Shown one piece after another: positions 4,348 to 5,471 of a stretch of DNA of 5,471 nucleotides (its first letter is position 1; every line of letters starts with the position of its first letter). The stretch is taken from assembly GCA_031254075.1 (NCBI GenBank), contig JAIRVD010000087.1, positions 1-5,471 on the forward strand, written 5' to 3'. The position numbers were made by a program, and so were the translations under genes. The notes below the pieces were generated by a model. The model ran no database searches. It saw only the letters and a program-made list of their open reading frames with translations, and had not been told where the DNA came from. The DNA comes from Clostridiales bacterium (GTDB lineage: Bacteria > Bacillota > Clostridia > Lachnospirales > WQUN01).

Positions 4348-5471
4348 ATGAAAAAATTTGGATTAAGCAGTCAGCAAGTTGAAGAATCGAAAGCGAAGTA
4401 TGGCGACAACAGTTTAACGGAGTTGGAATCGGAAGGCTTTTGGAGCAAGTTTAAGGACAACATGGGAGACCCAATGATTAAGATTTTATGTGTGGCATTG
4501 GCGATCAATGTTGTTTTTGTATTTCTGGGGCGTGCGGAATGGTACGAAGCGGTCGGAATTGCGGCGGCAGTATTGCTTGCCACATTTGTTTCGACTTTTT
4601 CGGAATACAGAAATGAAAACGCTTTCCAAAAACTACAGGAGGAAGCGTCAAAAATACTGTGTAAGGTCTATCGCAACGGGAACGTTGTTGAATTGAAAAT
4701 TGACGACTTGGTTGTCGGCGACTGCGTGCTGATTCAGCCGGGCGATAAAATTCCCGCGGATGGCGCCATTGCGGACGGCGAAATCCACGTAGACCAGTCG
4801 GTACTTAACGGCGAAACAAAGGAAGCGGAAAAAGTCGTTACACCCGAAGGTTATGTCGATGAAGAAACCGCAATGGATTTCTTGAATAAATATAAAGTAT
4901 TTCGCGGTTCCGTGGCGGTTACGGGTAACGCGGTAATGGAAGTTACGACGGTTGGCGATAAATCGGTTTACGGTCAGCTTGCGGGCGAACTTCAACAAGA
5001 CGACGACCGCGACACGCCACTGAAGGTTAAGTTAAAAAATCTCGCGAACGGAATCAGTAAGTTTGGCTATATCGGCGGTATTTCGATTGCGCTGGCATTG
5101 CTTTTCCAACGCATCGTTATAATGAACAATTTCGATTGGGCGCAAATCGTTGAATACTGTACAAGTGACTGGATGCAAATTGTTCAGCACGTTGTTGACG
5201 CGGTAATGCTTGCGGTAATCATCATTGTTATGGCTGTTCCTGAAGGACTGCCGATGATGATTGCCATTGTTTCGGCATTAAACATGAGAAAAATGCTGAA
5301 GGACAATGTTCTTGTCAGAAAAATCGGCGGAATCGAAACCGCGGGCAGTTTAAATATTCTTTTCAGCGATAAAACGGGGACAATTACAAAGGGTGAACTT
5401 GAAACGGTGCTTTTTGTTACGGGCGACGTAAATGAGTTCAAAACAATCGAAGATACGAAAACCGAACTCGG
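4348..5471 (+). CDS. Calcium-type P-type ATPase, N-terminal 374 residues (runs off the window)
   Basis: This membrane pump would couple ATP hydrolysis to cation export, most likely of Ca2+. The cation-ATPase N-terminal domain (1-40) is followed by M1 (about 42-60) and M2 (about 66-84), then the actuator domain, M3 (about 238-257) and M4 (about 284-310). M4 carries VPEGLP (297-302), whose Glu299 matches the ion-binding Glu of SERCA-like pumps. The phosphorylation motif SDKTGTIT has its catalytic Asp at 341. The PEGLP form points to a type II (SERCA/PMCA-like) pump rather than a heavy-metal pump with CPC. The actuator loop reads LNGET (153-157) where LTGES is usual; the catalytic Glu156 remains. 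ATG 4348 has AAAGGAG 9 nt upstream, while the nearby ATG 4341 runs quickly to a stop. Such pumps have roughly 850-900 residues, so the rest of the P domain, the nucleotide-binding domain and M5-M10 lie beyond the window. The frame is open to the last base. Confidence 0.93.
   Translation, partial: MKKFGLSSQQVEESKAKYGDNSLTELESEGFWSKFKDNMGDPMIKILCVALAINVVFVFLGRAEWYEAVGIAAAVLLATFVSTFSEYRNENAFQKLQEEASKILCKVYRNGNVVELKIDDLVVGDCVLIQPGDKIPADGAIADGEIHVDQSVLNGETKEAEKVVTPEGYVDEETAMDFLNKYKVFRGSVAVTGNAVMEVTTVGDKSVYGQLAGELQQDDDRDTPLKVKLKNLANGISKFGYIGGISIALALLFQRIVIMNNFDWAQIVEYCTSDWMQIVQHVVDAVMLAVIIIVMAVPEGLPMMIAIVSALNMRKMLKDNVLVRKIGGIETAGSLNILFSDKTGTITKGELETVLFVTGDVNEFKTIEDTKTEL

Noticed and set aside
1..5471. 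CRISPR array, tRNA genes or insertion-sequence terminal repeats.
   Set aside because: I found no regularly spaced repeats, no tRNA cloverleaf with a TTC arm and no paired terminal repeats flanking a transposase.

Overview
The window looks like a chromosomal segment of a low-GC Firmicute. The best evidence is the long SRP RNA with an Alu-type 5' domain, the form found in Bacillus and Clostridia relatives. It also has AT-rich spacers, GTG and TTG starts, near-perfect TTGACA/TATAAT promoters and a P-type ATPase of the Firmicute calcium-pump type. A Negativicutes-like host is possible, but the sequence does not prove it.

Left edge (1-515, all minus strand): the 5' end of a group II intron, probably class IIC, sits directly behind a Rho-independent terminator. 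That terminator ends a transcript of about 360 nt that starts at a near-perfect sigma-70 promoter and has no convincing reading frame. The transcript folds into several hairpins, and its 5' end pairs with a segment about 110 nt downstream. I cannot assign it to a known RNA family. It is the most interesting unexplained element here.

Middle left (580-3134, plus strand): a broken toxin-antitoxin locus comes first. A DinJ/RelB-type antitoxin without its N-terminus is fused in frame to a YoeB/Txe-type toxin without its N-terminus. Its 3' end overlaps a HipA-like kinase gene by 13 bp. An 18-bp gap then leads to a full-length YcaQ/AlkX-type DNA glycosylase gene with a TTG start. The three frames read as one polycistronic unit.

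Middle right (3131-4234): the SRP RNA gene (ffs) has its -35 box overlapping the glycosylase stop codon. It is followed closely by a Nudix hydrolase resembling Ap4A hydrolases, and by an overlapping gene for a 79-residue single-pass membrane protein with a Cys cluster and an acidic tail. A hairpin covers the Nudix ribosome-binding region, and a strong terminator closes the unit.

Right edge (4250-5471): a promoter, a short leader with a stable hairpin, and the first 374 codons of a calcium-type P-type ATPase that runs off the window. Its actuator-domain loop reads NGE where TGE is usual.
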